Source: Apostichopus japonicus (Eukaryota > Echinodermata > Holothuroidea > Aspidochirotida > Stichopodidae). Taken from it: a stretch of 64,000 bases of DNA. This document shows, one piece after another, positions 53,389 to 62,725 of this stretch (the first letter of the stretch is position 1; each line of letters opens with the position of its first letter). The position numbers were made by a program, and so were the translations under genes. The notes under the pieces were generated by a model that worked only from the letters and a program-made list of their open reading frames with translations, did no database searches and was not told where the DNA came from. The stretch lies in NCBI RefSeq assembly GCF_037975245.1, contig NC_092582.1:17138577-17202576 (forward strand), written 5' to 3'.

Positions 53389-53791
53389 CCCAGCACGATC
53401 TAAGAAACCCCCAACAGTTGGAAGTGGTTCAGGATTAACCCAACATTTGGTTGTTGCAAATGCCCAACAAAATCCATGAATTGTCCAACAATTGGGACAC
53501 ATTTAGTATACACCCAACAAGTGGCTAAATGAACTGCCCAACAGATGGATACATTACTGGTGCCTTAACCCATACGTTGGTTAAATGATTTGCCCAACAA
53601 AATGAATGACCCACCCAACAGTTGGGGAAATGGCTAACCTGAACAGTTGGGTAATTCCCCTCCCAACTGTTGAGAATTTATTATACCTATTTGGGTTGGT
53701 CAATTTTTGCCCAACTTTTGAGGTTGCTGAATACATGCCCAACGTTGGTTAAAAAGTTGGGTAAATTTTGCCCATTATTTTTAACAGTGCG

Positions 53792-53802
53792 GGTAGGACA
53801 CC
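53792..53802 (-). pseudogene. WAP-sushi gene, exon 2, first 11 bases
   Basis: Minus strand: a pyrimidine tract and acceptor (TTGTCCTTTCTATAAAG) are followed by GGTGTCCTACC, then the target CG and the transposon. In phase 1 this supplies the domain's first cysteine (xCPT) and joins in frame to RDGFYAL at 48638 when the element is removed. Too short to be recognised alone. Confidence 0.75.
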
Positions 53803-55949
53803 CTTTATAGAAAGGACAACATGATAATTAAAAGGAAAATGGGAATATTTGATATCATTATAATAGACATTTAACCTTTACATATTTTTTCTACCATTAA
53901 TGGCTGTGTAATCGATACACATATGTCAAAAAGATGTTAGCAAAATATGAAATAACTCCAAGACTACGTTTGAAATAATATTGTTGACCATTTGGGATGT
54001 ATATGAAACAAAACTAGTCATTCTTATTATATTATGATTTAGGGAAGGATAGAAGGAAGGATGGTTGAATTCATGCATGGTTCGATAGATTGATATATAT
54101 ATACAAGCAGACAGGCAAAGTCTGATTGAATAACGACCTTCTCACGATTTAGGCGACTTAAAAAGAAACTCACCTCGCCGTTCGAGGTCATTTCCATGCT
54201 TCACTTTTCAATTATTTTCCAATTAAGCAGATAACGTGCTGGACTTTTTTCACATGCCAGCTAGGGGTGAAAAACTGTATTTTTTACAAAATATTGTTGT
54301 TTATGGTTTGCCAGATATTATCTGATTATAATATTTTGTTGTAATCAGTGCATGAACAGTGGGTGGTTTGTGGTATAACCGCGACTTGTATGTATCTTGC
54401 TGAGTTCTCCTGAAAATGACACATTTTTATAGGTGTGGCTTACCAAAACGTACTATATAAGTTGAAGGCTTCGTTAACTAATTATGGATTTCATTTAAAG
54501 CATCTTTGTTGCGTTAGGGGTTGGCAGTTGTATCAAACGTACTAACTATAAAACTCAAAGTAGGAATGCATTTGATTGAAAATTAAGACGGTTCACTTTA
54601 GATTGTCTTCACCAAATGAATGTTGTAGGGCAATTAATAAATGATTTCGATTCCATCCGCAACGTACGTTTCGTCGAGCAGACGAGACATCTCCATTATG
54701 TATTAACCATGTTTAACGTTTACTTTTAAGTTATTTGAACTAAACAGTAATCCCAGCCAAATTGGCATGTATTGCCATTGCATGTTAGTTTCGAATAACA
54801 ATAAATAATATCAACATGAATTTTAAATTGCTAATGTAAACAAATTCGTTACCTTCATCTCTATATAAATAAACACGAATACATTTTAAGCTTCTCTCTC
54901 ATATATCACATATCAACCCCTTTGTTTTTAATCCACTCGTATTTTTATATTTATGGCAGTACCAAGAAAATAATCAAGTACAAAGTTTCCAGTGTTTCTT
55001 TCTTCGAACTAATTGTAAATAAGCTGAATAATTTAGGAAAAGGAGATAAAAGAAACTGATTTACCAAAATATTTTGGATTGAAATATAGTTTTTAAATAG
55101 AAATAAAAATTAAGAAGAAAAAACACCCCACTATTCAATCAAAAAGAGGGAATTAATTTCTCCTTTAAGGAAACAACTGAAGTAAATGCTATCAACTCTC
55201 TTTTTATTTCAATGAAAAAATAAAACACGGCAGCTCGTCATTCATAGCATAGAAATTTGTTTTTTACTTTGAAAGAATGGATCAGTTAAAACAAATCAAG
55301 TAAAGCCATTGTCTTTATTTTTATTTCATTTAAATACATGTAAAAGAAGAATACATATTCACAGAGGAAGGGAAATGACAGGCAAAACATTTAATTTAAT
55401 GCTGCATTAGATATTAATCTTGTTGCCAGATAGCAGCCACGAATAAATAAACTATTTGGTTTTAGCGATAACACATGTGCTTATAATTCCCGTTTCTCAT
55501 GTGAAGCCTACACGTGGTTGTTTCCACAGAACCACTTAAAAACTATCCGAACAGGGTAAACTATAACCTGGTTCTACATTTCATTATTGATTTGTCTCAT
55601 CGCTTCTTATGTAAGAACATCTGATTACCAGATCTCATGCAAAGCCAAATGTTGTAAGTCTTTCCATCACTGCGGCATTGAGTATAGGTTACTTATAAGT
55701 ACTACAGAGGAACGGGCTACGCAGTCAACCAAAGAACATGAGAGGAACAAAAACAACAACCGACAAACAACAACCGACAAAAATACCGCAAGCGGTACTT
55801 AGAACTTTGCACATTTAGTTACTTAGGCCTATACAGTGAAAGCCAAAGGCAAAAATTAACGTAAGTTCGTAATTACTGATCCTAAATAACCTTCTTATTT
55901 GTCTTAAATCAAACCCTAAATAACCATACTATACTGTAAATACACCCGA
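53803..55949. other. Intron 1 of the WAP-sushi gene
   Basis: No exon, RNA gene or repeat with clear limits. AT-rich. Confidence 0.5.
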
Positions 55950-56243
55950 TACACACATAGAACACAGTTACTACTGTAAATTTTAAAGTTTTGTACCTCA
56001 GTAAAACTGGATCGTGCTATAAATCGGTAGCATGTGCTATTATGATTACAGTAAGAACTGAGGATATGTGTAATTCTAACAAATCAAGTTGTTGGAATTT
56101 TTTGGGATTACACGTATCCTCAATTCTTACTGTAATCCTTATAGCACATGCTACCGATTTATCAGATTTGTCAGCACGATCCAGTTTTTACTGTGGTACA
56201 AAACTTTAAGATTTACAGTAGTTACTGTAACCTCTGTGTGAAT
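55950..56243. repeat. Hairpin MITE-like inverted repeat
   Basis: Two arms of about 120 bp are near-complementary: left from about 55955 (CACAGTTACTACTGTAAATT, then TGGATCGTGCTATAAATCGG and ATTACAGTAAGAACTGAGGA) and right ending about 56243 (its inverse), separated by about 25 bp (near 56085). The right arm has a short extra TCAGATTTG. It lies in intron 1 of the WAP-sushi gene. The long stem could yield a structured RNA if transcribed. Confidence 0.85.
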
Positions 56244-56341
56244 CGACTGGTAAATACTATCCATTCCGCGTTAATTGCTAGTTGAACGGCTCAGAGCTTA
56301 AAGAGAATATTTTCTGATTTTGCTTCTTATTCAATACTTAC

Positions 56342-56426
56342 GGTTCTCATGACTCTGGCACTGGCTCCTATGAAATTGAAAATTTAGTATAATTAGGATG
56401 ACAAGTGACCCAAATTTAAACTCCAT
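56342..56426 (-). CDS. WAP-sushi gene, exon 1 (signal peptide)
   Basis: Minus strand: ATG at 56426, MEFKFGSLVILIILNFQF, then HRSQCQSHEN and a GTAAGT donor after the first base of the next codon (phase 1), 85 nt. A basic residue near the start, a hydrophobic core of about 11 residues and a polar C-region make a good signal peptide, with cleavage probably near HRSQC. Its phase matches the WAP exon downstream. In-frame upstream ATGs exist in the same open frame (to 56645), but the hydrophobic segment directly after 56426 makes that start more likely. Confidence 0.75.
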
Positions 56427-57119
56427 AACGAACTGTCTGCTTGGAGAGATGATGAAACGGAAGTGAAGTCGCTCCTTACTAACCGTGTTACAGACGGGTG
56501 ATTCGACCCAAGCTAAAGAATCGGTGAGAAGAGAACGTCGCTCAGAAAATTGTTTGACTTTTTGCGTCGCAGAAATGAGAGGTATTTCTGCCAGTGTTTT
56601 TCTTTGCTGAACCCGTTGTGGTGACCCTTTACATATATGTAGCAAAAATTAGGTAAACATGCACGTTATGTAGATACAAAACGATAGTTTCAATACGTGT
56701 TTGTTGATGAATTAAGGAAAACAAACTTTCGAAGCAGATTCAATGTTTCTTATTCTAAATGCACTCTGACCAGGTGGGTTTAATGGAGAAAAGCTGTCGC
56801 AATCGAAAAAAAGAAATTTATTTCCTGTTGCCCTTATGGCGCGAACGCTTTACCGTAAAATCACTGCGAACGCCCATATCAGCATGTTCATTATACAAAT
56901 GTAACCTATATATACTCATATCGTCCACTTTTTGTATCCAATTTCACGGAGGAAACGTCTGAAAACACCCCCTTGCAATGGAAGGAAAATGACACAATTT
57001 AATAGTAAAGAAAACCGCAGATAGTAAACCCACTATGCAGATGCATAGCATAAAATGTTCATTTTACTGCAGTAATCTACGCTATAAGAAAATTAAATAA
57101 CTATTTTATATTTCTGTCT
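56427..57119. other. 5' flank of the WAP-sushi gene
   Basis: Would contain its promoter. I could not identify a TATA box or initiator with confidence. Confidence 0.4.
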
Positions 57120-57410
57120 TTGTCCTCTAGTTTATTCCCTACCCTCTTCCCTTAATCCTACCTGTGTCCCTCCATTGTTTATCTCCTACCTCTCCTTTTG
57201 CCCTGTTGGTTTCTTTCTCTTCTCTCAATCCCTTGTCTACTAATCCTCTTACATCTATCTCTTTGTGTTCACCATGCTCTTTAACCTGTTTGTATTCTGT
57301 GCGTGCATTAGTCCCTTCTGTTACTTGTCATTTAGCCTCTGAAGAAGATCCTGCTAGGATCGAAACGTCAGGCCAACTTACATTTACACAGGCTCTTTAG
57401 CGGATAAGTA
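57120..57410 (+). repeat. Retroelement tail with hammerhead-like fold
   Basis: A pyrimidine-rich stretch (57120-57300) is followed at 57335-57373 by GCCT, CTGAAGA, A, GATCC-TGCTA-GGATC, GAAAC, GTC, AGGC. Arranged thus it has the order of a type I hammerhead ribozyme: stem I (GCCT/AGGC), core CTGANGA, a 5-bp stem II with a 5-nt loop, GAAA, a minimal stem III and the UH site. A decayed copy lies at 15143-15104 (minus) and a more distant one at 21545-21511 (minus), both beside GIY-YIG protein remnants, so this is probably the 3' tail of the same kind of element. An extra A before stem II and the absent stem III loop are non-canonical. Confidence 0.55.
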
Positions 57411-58133
57411 GTTTGCTAACAGTTTATTTTATTATGATTTTATAATTCAGTTAACTTAGCAAAAATAAGACCTTTGAATGAAAAAAGAACAAGAATCAAT
57501 GTTCACAAGCGAAATCTCAGCAAAAAACACCCTGGTAATTAATTGATGTTTCGATGCAGTTTAACCAAAACTATCTCTCTACAAACAGCATGTTGAGTTT
57601 GTCAAATTGTTTCACCTAATTGGGACTTAATTAGGGAGTAACTGTGATTTCAGTGACGTTGCCCAGAGACCTTTTTAACATATGTATTATTCATATCCAT
57701 CATCCAAATAAATTTGGCATGAACATAATTCGGGTAGAAAACTGTGTTTGTCAAGGTAATGAATTGTATTTATCATTTTTCTACACACATCTCCCTGCTA
57801 AACATTACGATGGAAACTTTTATCAACATAGGAAAAGCTCTTTTGACAAGTTTGCGGAAGGAGTCATCCAGAAAATGCTGCTTAGGCGTCTCAATTAAGA
57901 ATCACAAGACCATGAAGAATTTTGCAGAACGAAAAAAGCAAGAAGATGGAATGAATTGAATTATTCACTTGGATTTAAGTGACAGAGACAAATAAACAAA
58001 ATGTTGAAGCACTTAATTTTAAAGAACCAAGAAGCAATGTATCCACAAAACATAAACTCGCTTTTGCTCTGGCAATACGAAGAATTTTAATATGATTTAC
58101 TTTTAATATTTGAAATTGTCATTTGCTATCATT
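57411..58133. other. Intergenic, no supported gene
   Basis: Two overlapping plus-strand open frames (57644-57898 and 57744-57959) have no recognised domain and no supporting splice context. Confidence 0.4.
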
Positions 58134-58276
58134 TTAATATTCGAAAAGACCCATCGTGCGTTCTGCCACCTGACTAAACGACTGCTTCCGAACAAATTCC
58201 GTCTTTAATTGTGTTTCACCCATAACCGAAGTATAGCCGCGTATCTTTAAAGATGACATTCCTTCTTGATTGCCAG
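58134..58276 (-). CDS. Candidate terminal exon, unknown minus-strand gene
   Basis: Acceptor with a strong pyrimidine tract (TTTTTTGTTTCGCACAG), phase 1 start, open to a TAA at 58134: GNQEGMSSLKIRGYTSVMG, TQLKTEFVRKQSFSQVAERT, MGLFEY. Polar with Ser/Thr/Tyr, it would suit a cytoplasmic tail. The previous candidate exon ends in phase 0, so a linking exon (0 to 1, perhaps a membrane segment) would be needed and was not found. Confidence 0.4.
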
Positions 58277-58335
58277 CTGTGCGAAACAAAAAAGTGTTCC
58301 AAAACTCGTTCCTGTATATTGATATGTCTACCAAA

Positions 58336-58482
58336 GAGGAAAGATAAAGAAAGGAAAGGAAGAGGGGGAGGGAGGCAGAGGGCAGAGGGCAGAGAAAGAA
58401 GAGGGCAGAGAAAGAAGAGGAAGAGAAAGAAAAGGGGAAAGGAAAAGGAAAGAAACATGAAAACCGTGAGGAAGAGGAAGTA
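58336..58482. repeat. Polypurine tract
   Basis: About 145 bp almost purely A and G on the plus strand (AAAGGAAG, GGGAGG, AGAGGGCAGAG repeats). Open frames on either strand are compositional. Confidence 0.85.
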
Positions 58483-58791
58483 AAGAGATGAGAGGTTCCA
58501 CCTCTTTAAAACAGATTTTCATTTGTCAGCAAACATGTCATCTACACTAACATTTAAGCAAGTGTTTAGAAATGAAGAAAATAAAAGAAATGAAAATAGC
58601 GAGGAAAAGGACACTAAAATGATGGATAATAGTTTTAGAGAAATAAAAGTAGTTGCCATCTCTCTTGAACATACTTTCAATGGACTTCAGCAAATATGTT
58701 TATTGAATCTTACGTAATAACGTTTGTGTGTTTTTTTCCCCTTCTTTTTTCAATAAAACAAAGGTGATTCTGTTTATAGCTACTAACTTAC

Positions 58792-58947
58792 TGGGACAGG
58801 GTATCCGGGACAAATAAGATCATCGAATAGTAGAAGTACAGCAAACGTCCTGGTATCATAGTTCGGATTTCTATTTTCATAGTAGTGGGCAGACAATCCT
58901 GATATTGCATGAACCAACAAAGGACACCAATCATGTGATATCTGTGC
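58792..58947 (-). CDS. Candidate exon, unknown minus-strand gene
   Basis: 156 nt, acceptor CTTTTTTACCAG, donor GTAAGT, phase 0-0, fully open: AQISHDWCPLLVHAISGLSA, HYYENRNPNYDTRTFAV, LLLFDDLICPGYPVP. Two cysteines; no domain recognised. It is compatible in phase with the candidate exon at 60179-60255 (ends phase 0). Good splice sites on both sides make it one of the better unassigned exons in the window. Confidence 0.5.
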
Positions 58948-59189
58948 CTGGTAAAAAAGAGAAAACAAAACTTTACGATAGAAATATTTCTCTGATTGTT
59001 GGTACAGCTGCTTGAGTTTCATGAAACATATAATATTAACAGCATAGCCATCGTTTCTACTACTTACTACGCTTATAAATGAACCCCAGATAACTAATTC
59101 ATAAATTAACTGGAAATTGGATGCCGAAACCTAGTTATTTTGCAAAATGTAACGCCAAAGAGAAATCATCGTTTGAACTTCATTCTAGC

Positions 59190-59625
59190 ACGTCATTTCT
59201 ATTCAGCCTTTTCTGACTTTTTCGAAAGTTGTGTATCCGGTTTCCATTATTATGCACAATAAGGTATCCACAGTTGCATTTAAATGTGCAACTTAACTTT
59301 ATTTTAAGCACATGTGATGTGGATATACCACCGTGGGACCTTTTGAATTTGATGGCAAATCGATGTATTTTCATATTGTTTCCTATCTAAGTCTACACAC
59401 CTCTTGGTAAATTGCGCCATTGTTGCCCATTCAAATCTAGTGTGAATTTAACTGCACTGTGAACTTTGTCAAATATTGCCTGCTAATCTGAAGAAAAGGA
59501 GAGAGCCCGGACGTATTAGCTTGAGACTGCGACCATGTGGATATAACCGGTTGCTTGTGCAGAGAGGATACAAAACTTTCGAAATAGTCAGAACAGGCTG
59601 AATAGACATCATGTGATAGAATGTT
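59190..59625. repeat. Diverged inverted repeat
   Basis: The plus strand at about 59195-59270 (TCTATTCAGCC, TCTGACT, TTTCGAAAGTT, GTATCC) recurs inverted at about 59625-59545 with several mismatches, leaving a spacer of about 275 bp. Confidence 0.6.
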
Positions 59626-59819
59626 CATGGTGTTCGTTTCGCAAGTAAAGGTATGACTATCATATAACCTACTTTATAATACCTTATATACCTTTACTAA
59701 TAAAGTAAAGAGGATTTCTATCATTTATTCTTATCAAAATATTTATAACAAATATGTATAGTGGATAAATAAAAATTGGGGTAACAGTTGGACAATTATG
59801 ATTCTAGTTTGAATATTAT

Positions 59820-59880
59820 GATTCTAACCAATCCCCCCCCCCCACCTCCACCAACTCACAAGACCCTAGCAACGTCCCTG
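59820..59880. repeat. Possible hAT terminus
   Basis: A C run (from 59832), then CCCTAGCAACGTCCCTG (ending near 59880), which resembles the right end of hAT-type element 1 (GCGACGTCCCTG). No partner terminus was found nearby, so this is a solo or truncated end. Confidence 0.4.
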
Positions 59881-60178
59881 AATATATTCCATTGATAATA
59901 GCTTATAATGAAGTCTAATCACCTCATCATAACATCCTACCAGGCTGATTGAAAATGAATCTAAAAGTCCCATTTTCGTTAAATGGAATTCCCATGTAAG
60001 TTATGTCGAGAAAGCAGGCGCTTGCATCTTGAGTATATAGTTGTCTGATTTTGAATACCATAAAGCTGAGTTTCGTCCAAGAGTAAGCAATACAAAACTG
60101 TATTAAACAGTATAATCATGGCTCATTTTTTCCGCAGGGACTTCCTCCTTAGATATTAAAAAAGACATGTCAGCTAAC

Positions 60179-60255
60179 CTGTGTACTTTTATTGCATAAT
60201 TCACGGATTACGGGGTCTGATGAATTCTTGTCGCAATTGAGTCGTGAACACATGC
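60179..60255 (-). CDS. Candidate exon, unknown minus-strand gene
   Basis: 77 nt, acceptor CCTTTACAG, donor GTTAGC, phase 1 to 0: MCSRLNCDKNSSDP, VIRELCNKSTQ. Three cysteines and an N-x-S sequon (NSS) suggest an extracellular segment. It joins in phase to 58947-58792. No family recognised. Confidence 0.45.
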
Positions 60256-60299
60256 CTGTAAAGGACCTCATCTGTATGTACAATGAATAAAGCATTGTT

Positions 60300-60755
60300 A
60301 AAGTATATTTGTTGTGTATGATAATCTCATTCAATTTTTTTTCGAAGACCATTTTTGTTTCCAAGATAAACAGATCTGAAGTTTTGATAAATCTGGGAGA
60401 CTCATTAAATATATGCAAAAAATACAGCAAACTATGACGTATAGAGTGTTATTTTAGGACTTAATAAGTTATCTCCTATTTACAAGCCCACATATATCTT
60501 TTGAATAATATGATGTTGTTCCTTTCTTCAAAGAAGATAATAAAGTATTTCAAAAAAAAAAAATAAAAAAATAAAGGAATACCGTAATAGAAAATTAGGC
60601 AATCACTCCCAATGTGCATAAATTGACTAATGTTTATACATATATACATTAGAATTAAGAAAAGGCTTGTAAAATGGTAAATCTTTGATGGGAGTTACAA
60701 CTATTTTCATGATTTCTAATGCCCATTAGAGTGATTAGGACAATGTTGTTCAAAG
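60300..60755. repeat. Segmental duplication, copy 2
   Basis: A diverged direct copy of about 46370-46880, the 3' flank of the WAP-sushi gene. Shared blocks include CACATATATC.TTTGAATAAT, AGAAAATTAGGCAATCACTC and GTGATTAGGACAATGTTGTTCA. It indicates that the two minus-strand gene regions descend from a local duplication. Confidence 0.8.
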
Positions 60756-60779
60756 TGTCCGGAGACAGTTAAAGAATTG

Positions 60780-60875
60780 CTTATAGAGCATGGAAATTCG
60801 AGAGAGAGAGAGATAGAGAAATTGAGGAGAGAGGGGAGAGTGGTGGGTGAGGGGGAGAGAGAGGGGAGGATGTTA
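60780..60875. repeat. (GA)-rich simple repeat
   Basis: GAGAGAGAG stretches and GGGGAGAG variants. Confidence 0.85.
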
Positions 60876-61412
60876 TAATTTCACCTACTTTGGACAGTTT
60901 TCCATCATGTGTGAGAAGTAACATTAGAATGTCAGGACGAATTGCTACACACGTTCGGCACTGTAATAGGTGTAATCATGATGGTTCTTTGGGAAGATTT
61001 ATTCCCACTGTCTATTGTTACTTTGGTAGTGAGGACATGAACTTGAAACGATAGCTGATATGGAATGCGAGAAACAAACCATCTCACACCTTTAAGGATA
61101 CAATTAGTTGATATCAAATAGTGACCATTATATTATGACATCACTATTTCTGTAAATTATACATGTTCTCATATAACGCTCGATGTATAATTCATACAAT
61201 AGATAGTTTTTTGGAGCTTTCGTTAGTCATTGACCTCTTTGATAAGGGATCATAGTTGAACTCGGATTTGCTCATTCAAATCAAACCATTGGCTAATAAG
61301 CACATATGATTGCTAATTCCATCCTAATTCTTTTCTTTCATTTTTTGACATATAAACATCCAATACAGAGACCCAATGCACGTGGCAAGTGCTTTCCTCC
61401 AGTGAGACTTAC

Positions 61413-61537
61413 CTGGCGATGTATGGATCTGACAAGTTGAAATTGTATTTTGACAAAAACATGACAAACACCCCTGTTAGAACCACTGCTTGGTGGCGTT
61501 GAAACAGTTATATCAACAATGTAGACAGGAATAACAG
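61413..61537 (-). CDS. Candidate exon, unknown minus-strand gene
   Basis: 125 nt, acceptor TATTTCTAG, donor GTAAGT, phase 1 to 0, open: VIPVYIVDITVSTPPSSGSN, RGVCHVFVKIQFQLVRS, IHRQ. Its start phase fits the signal-peptide-like exon at 62725-62689. The alternating pattern (VYIVDITV, HVFVKIQF) suggests beta strands; I do not assign a domain. Confidence 0.45.
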
Positions 61538-62688
61538 CTAGAAATACAAAAGTACCAATAAGATGATATGAACAGAAAGATATTTCAAATGAATTATAAA
61601 TCTGTATGCAATAGCAGTCAGTGTTGAGGCAACTCTGTTTCAGAATACCTACAGATCACGAGTCTAATGAACCTGGAGGCAGGGGTGGAGTTGATTACAA
61701 AGGAATTAGGTACAAAAAGGAAGCCATGAGCTGCCCGTAGGCCGTTTCGTACAAGAATGATTGGCATCTAAAAACTTTGGTGTGAATTCAAAGACAATTC
61801 CGGACCTCGTAATGAATGTGCATTGTGACAATTCAGGCAATGCTTAGATATAGACCAACGAATAAGGAGGACTTTTACGATCGTTCAGGAGCCTGTCCAT
61901 TTGTTCAATGAGTTTCCGTTGTACTTTGCTTTTGGGCTTAATTGATTACGCTATTGGTTAGTATTCCATTGCGGTGTATTAATTTTGTTACCTTTTGGTT
62001 ATCATTGCTAAACTTTAGAAAGTGGGTGAGAGCTGGCAAGTATCTTTATTGTACAAAGCTCTCTTAGTTGCTGCAGAAAAGTTGCAAAGAGTAGAATCAC
62101 GATTTCTTTCTGAGAATGATTTTTCGACTGACAAAAGAGCGAGTGAAAATAATGAGTGAAATTCAAAACTAGTCAACATAGTCACCTAAAATATTTTGGT
62201 CGGTTTCAGCATGGATGTAAAAACTGTTTTTATCTCCATGGTTTCAGCAAGTAGTAGTTAGTAAATGAACATTATGAATTACATCAAGAAATCAGATATT
62301 TGCGTTAGAAACGCAAGAAACGGTGTTTTACCGAAGAGGCAAAACTGAAGATAAGAATAGGAGGTTCAGAGTTGTGTTTCATATTTATGTTATTGTCCTG
62401 AGTCAAAAGTTGCTACGAAAATAAAAGTTCCGATATATTTTGTTTGTTGAAATTAAGCGAAATATCTTCTCTTTATTTTTTGTTTTTTGTTAGATGGTCA
62501 TTGTGAAATGTTGATCTAAGAACTACTTATATGAACGCAGTATGTGTATTTGCATATTCCTAACATGATATCAACGTTTCAAAATAATTTCCGGAAACAT
62601 AAAGACCAATTAAATAAGGTCCCCGTGTAGACGCTTAATTATTATTCTTTGAGATTATAAGGATCATTAGCATAAATGTTATACTTAC

Positions 62689-62725
62689 CCAATACAACGA
62701 AGAAGGAAACCAAAGAACGTAACAT
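62689..62725 (-). CDS. Candidate signal-peptide exon, unknown minus-strand gene
   Basis: ATG at 62725, MLRSLVSFFVVL, then a GTAAGT donor after the first base of the next codon (phase 1), 37 nt. A basic residue followed by a hydrophobic run is a typical start for a secreted or membrane protein, and phase 1 matches the next candidate exon. It may be the first exon of the gene whose other pieces are at 61.5, 60.2, 58.9 and 58.2 kb, though that assembly is not proven. Confidence 0.5.

Larger units (their letters stand above)
48639..53789. mobile_element. CACTG/CAGTG-ended (CACTA/EnSpm-like) transposon in the WAP exon
   Basis: Termini CACTGTTAAAACACTGGGTA (48639) and the inverse of CACTGTTAAAAATAATGGGC (to 53789). 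Many subterminal TTGGGCA / CCCAACAGTTGGG words follow, especially at 53389-53770. The flanks are a 2-bp duplication CG (48637-48638 and 53790-53791); removing the element and one CG joins the WAP exon in frame, which fixes both boundaries. CACTG ends, subterminal repeats and 2-3-bp duplications fit the CACTA/EnSpm group. At 5,151 bp it carries a decayed SAM-like gene and a SINE, and no recognised transposase. Confidence 0.85.

Noticed and set aside
58216-58458. Hydrophobic open frame (leucine/phenylalanine-rich) as a membrane protein
   Set aside because: It is the complement of a polypurine tract and purely compositional.
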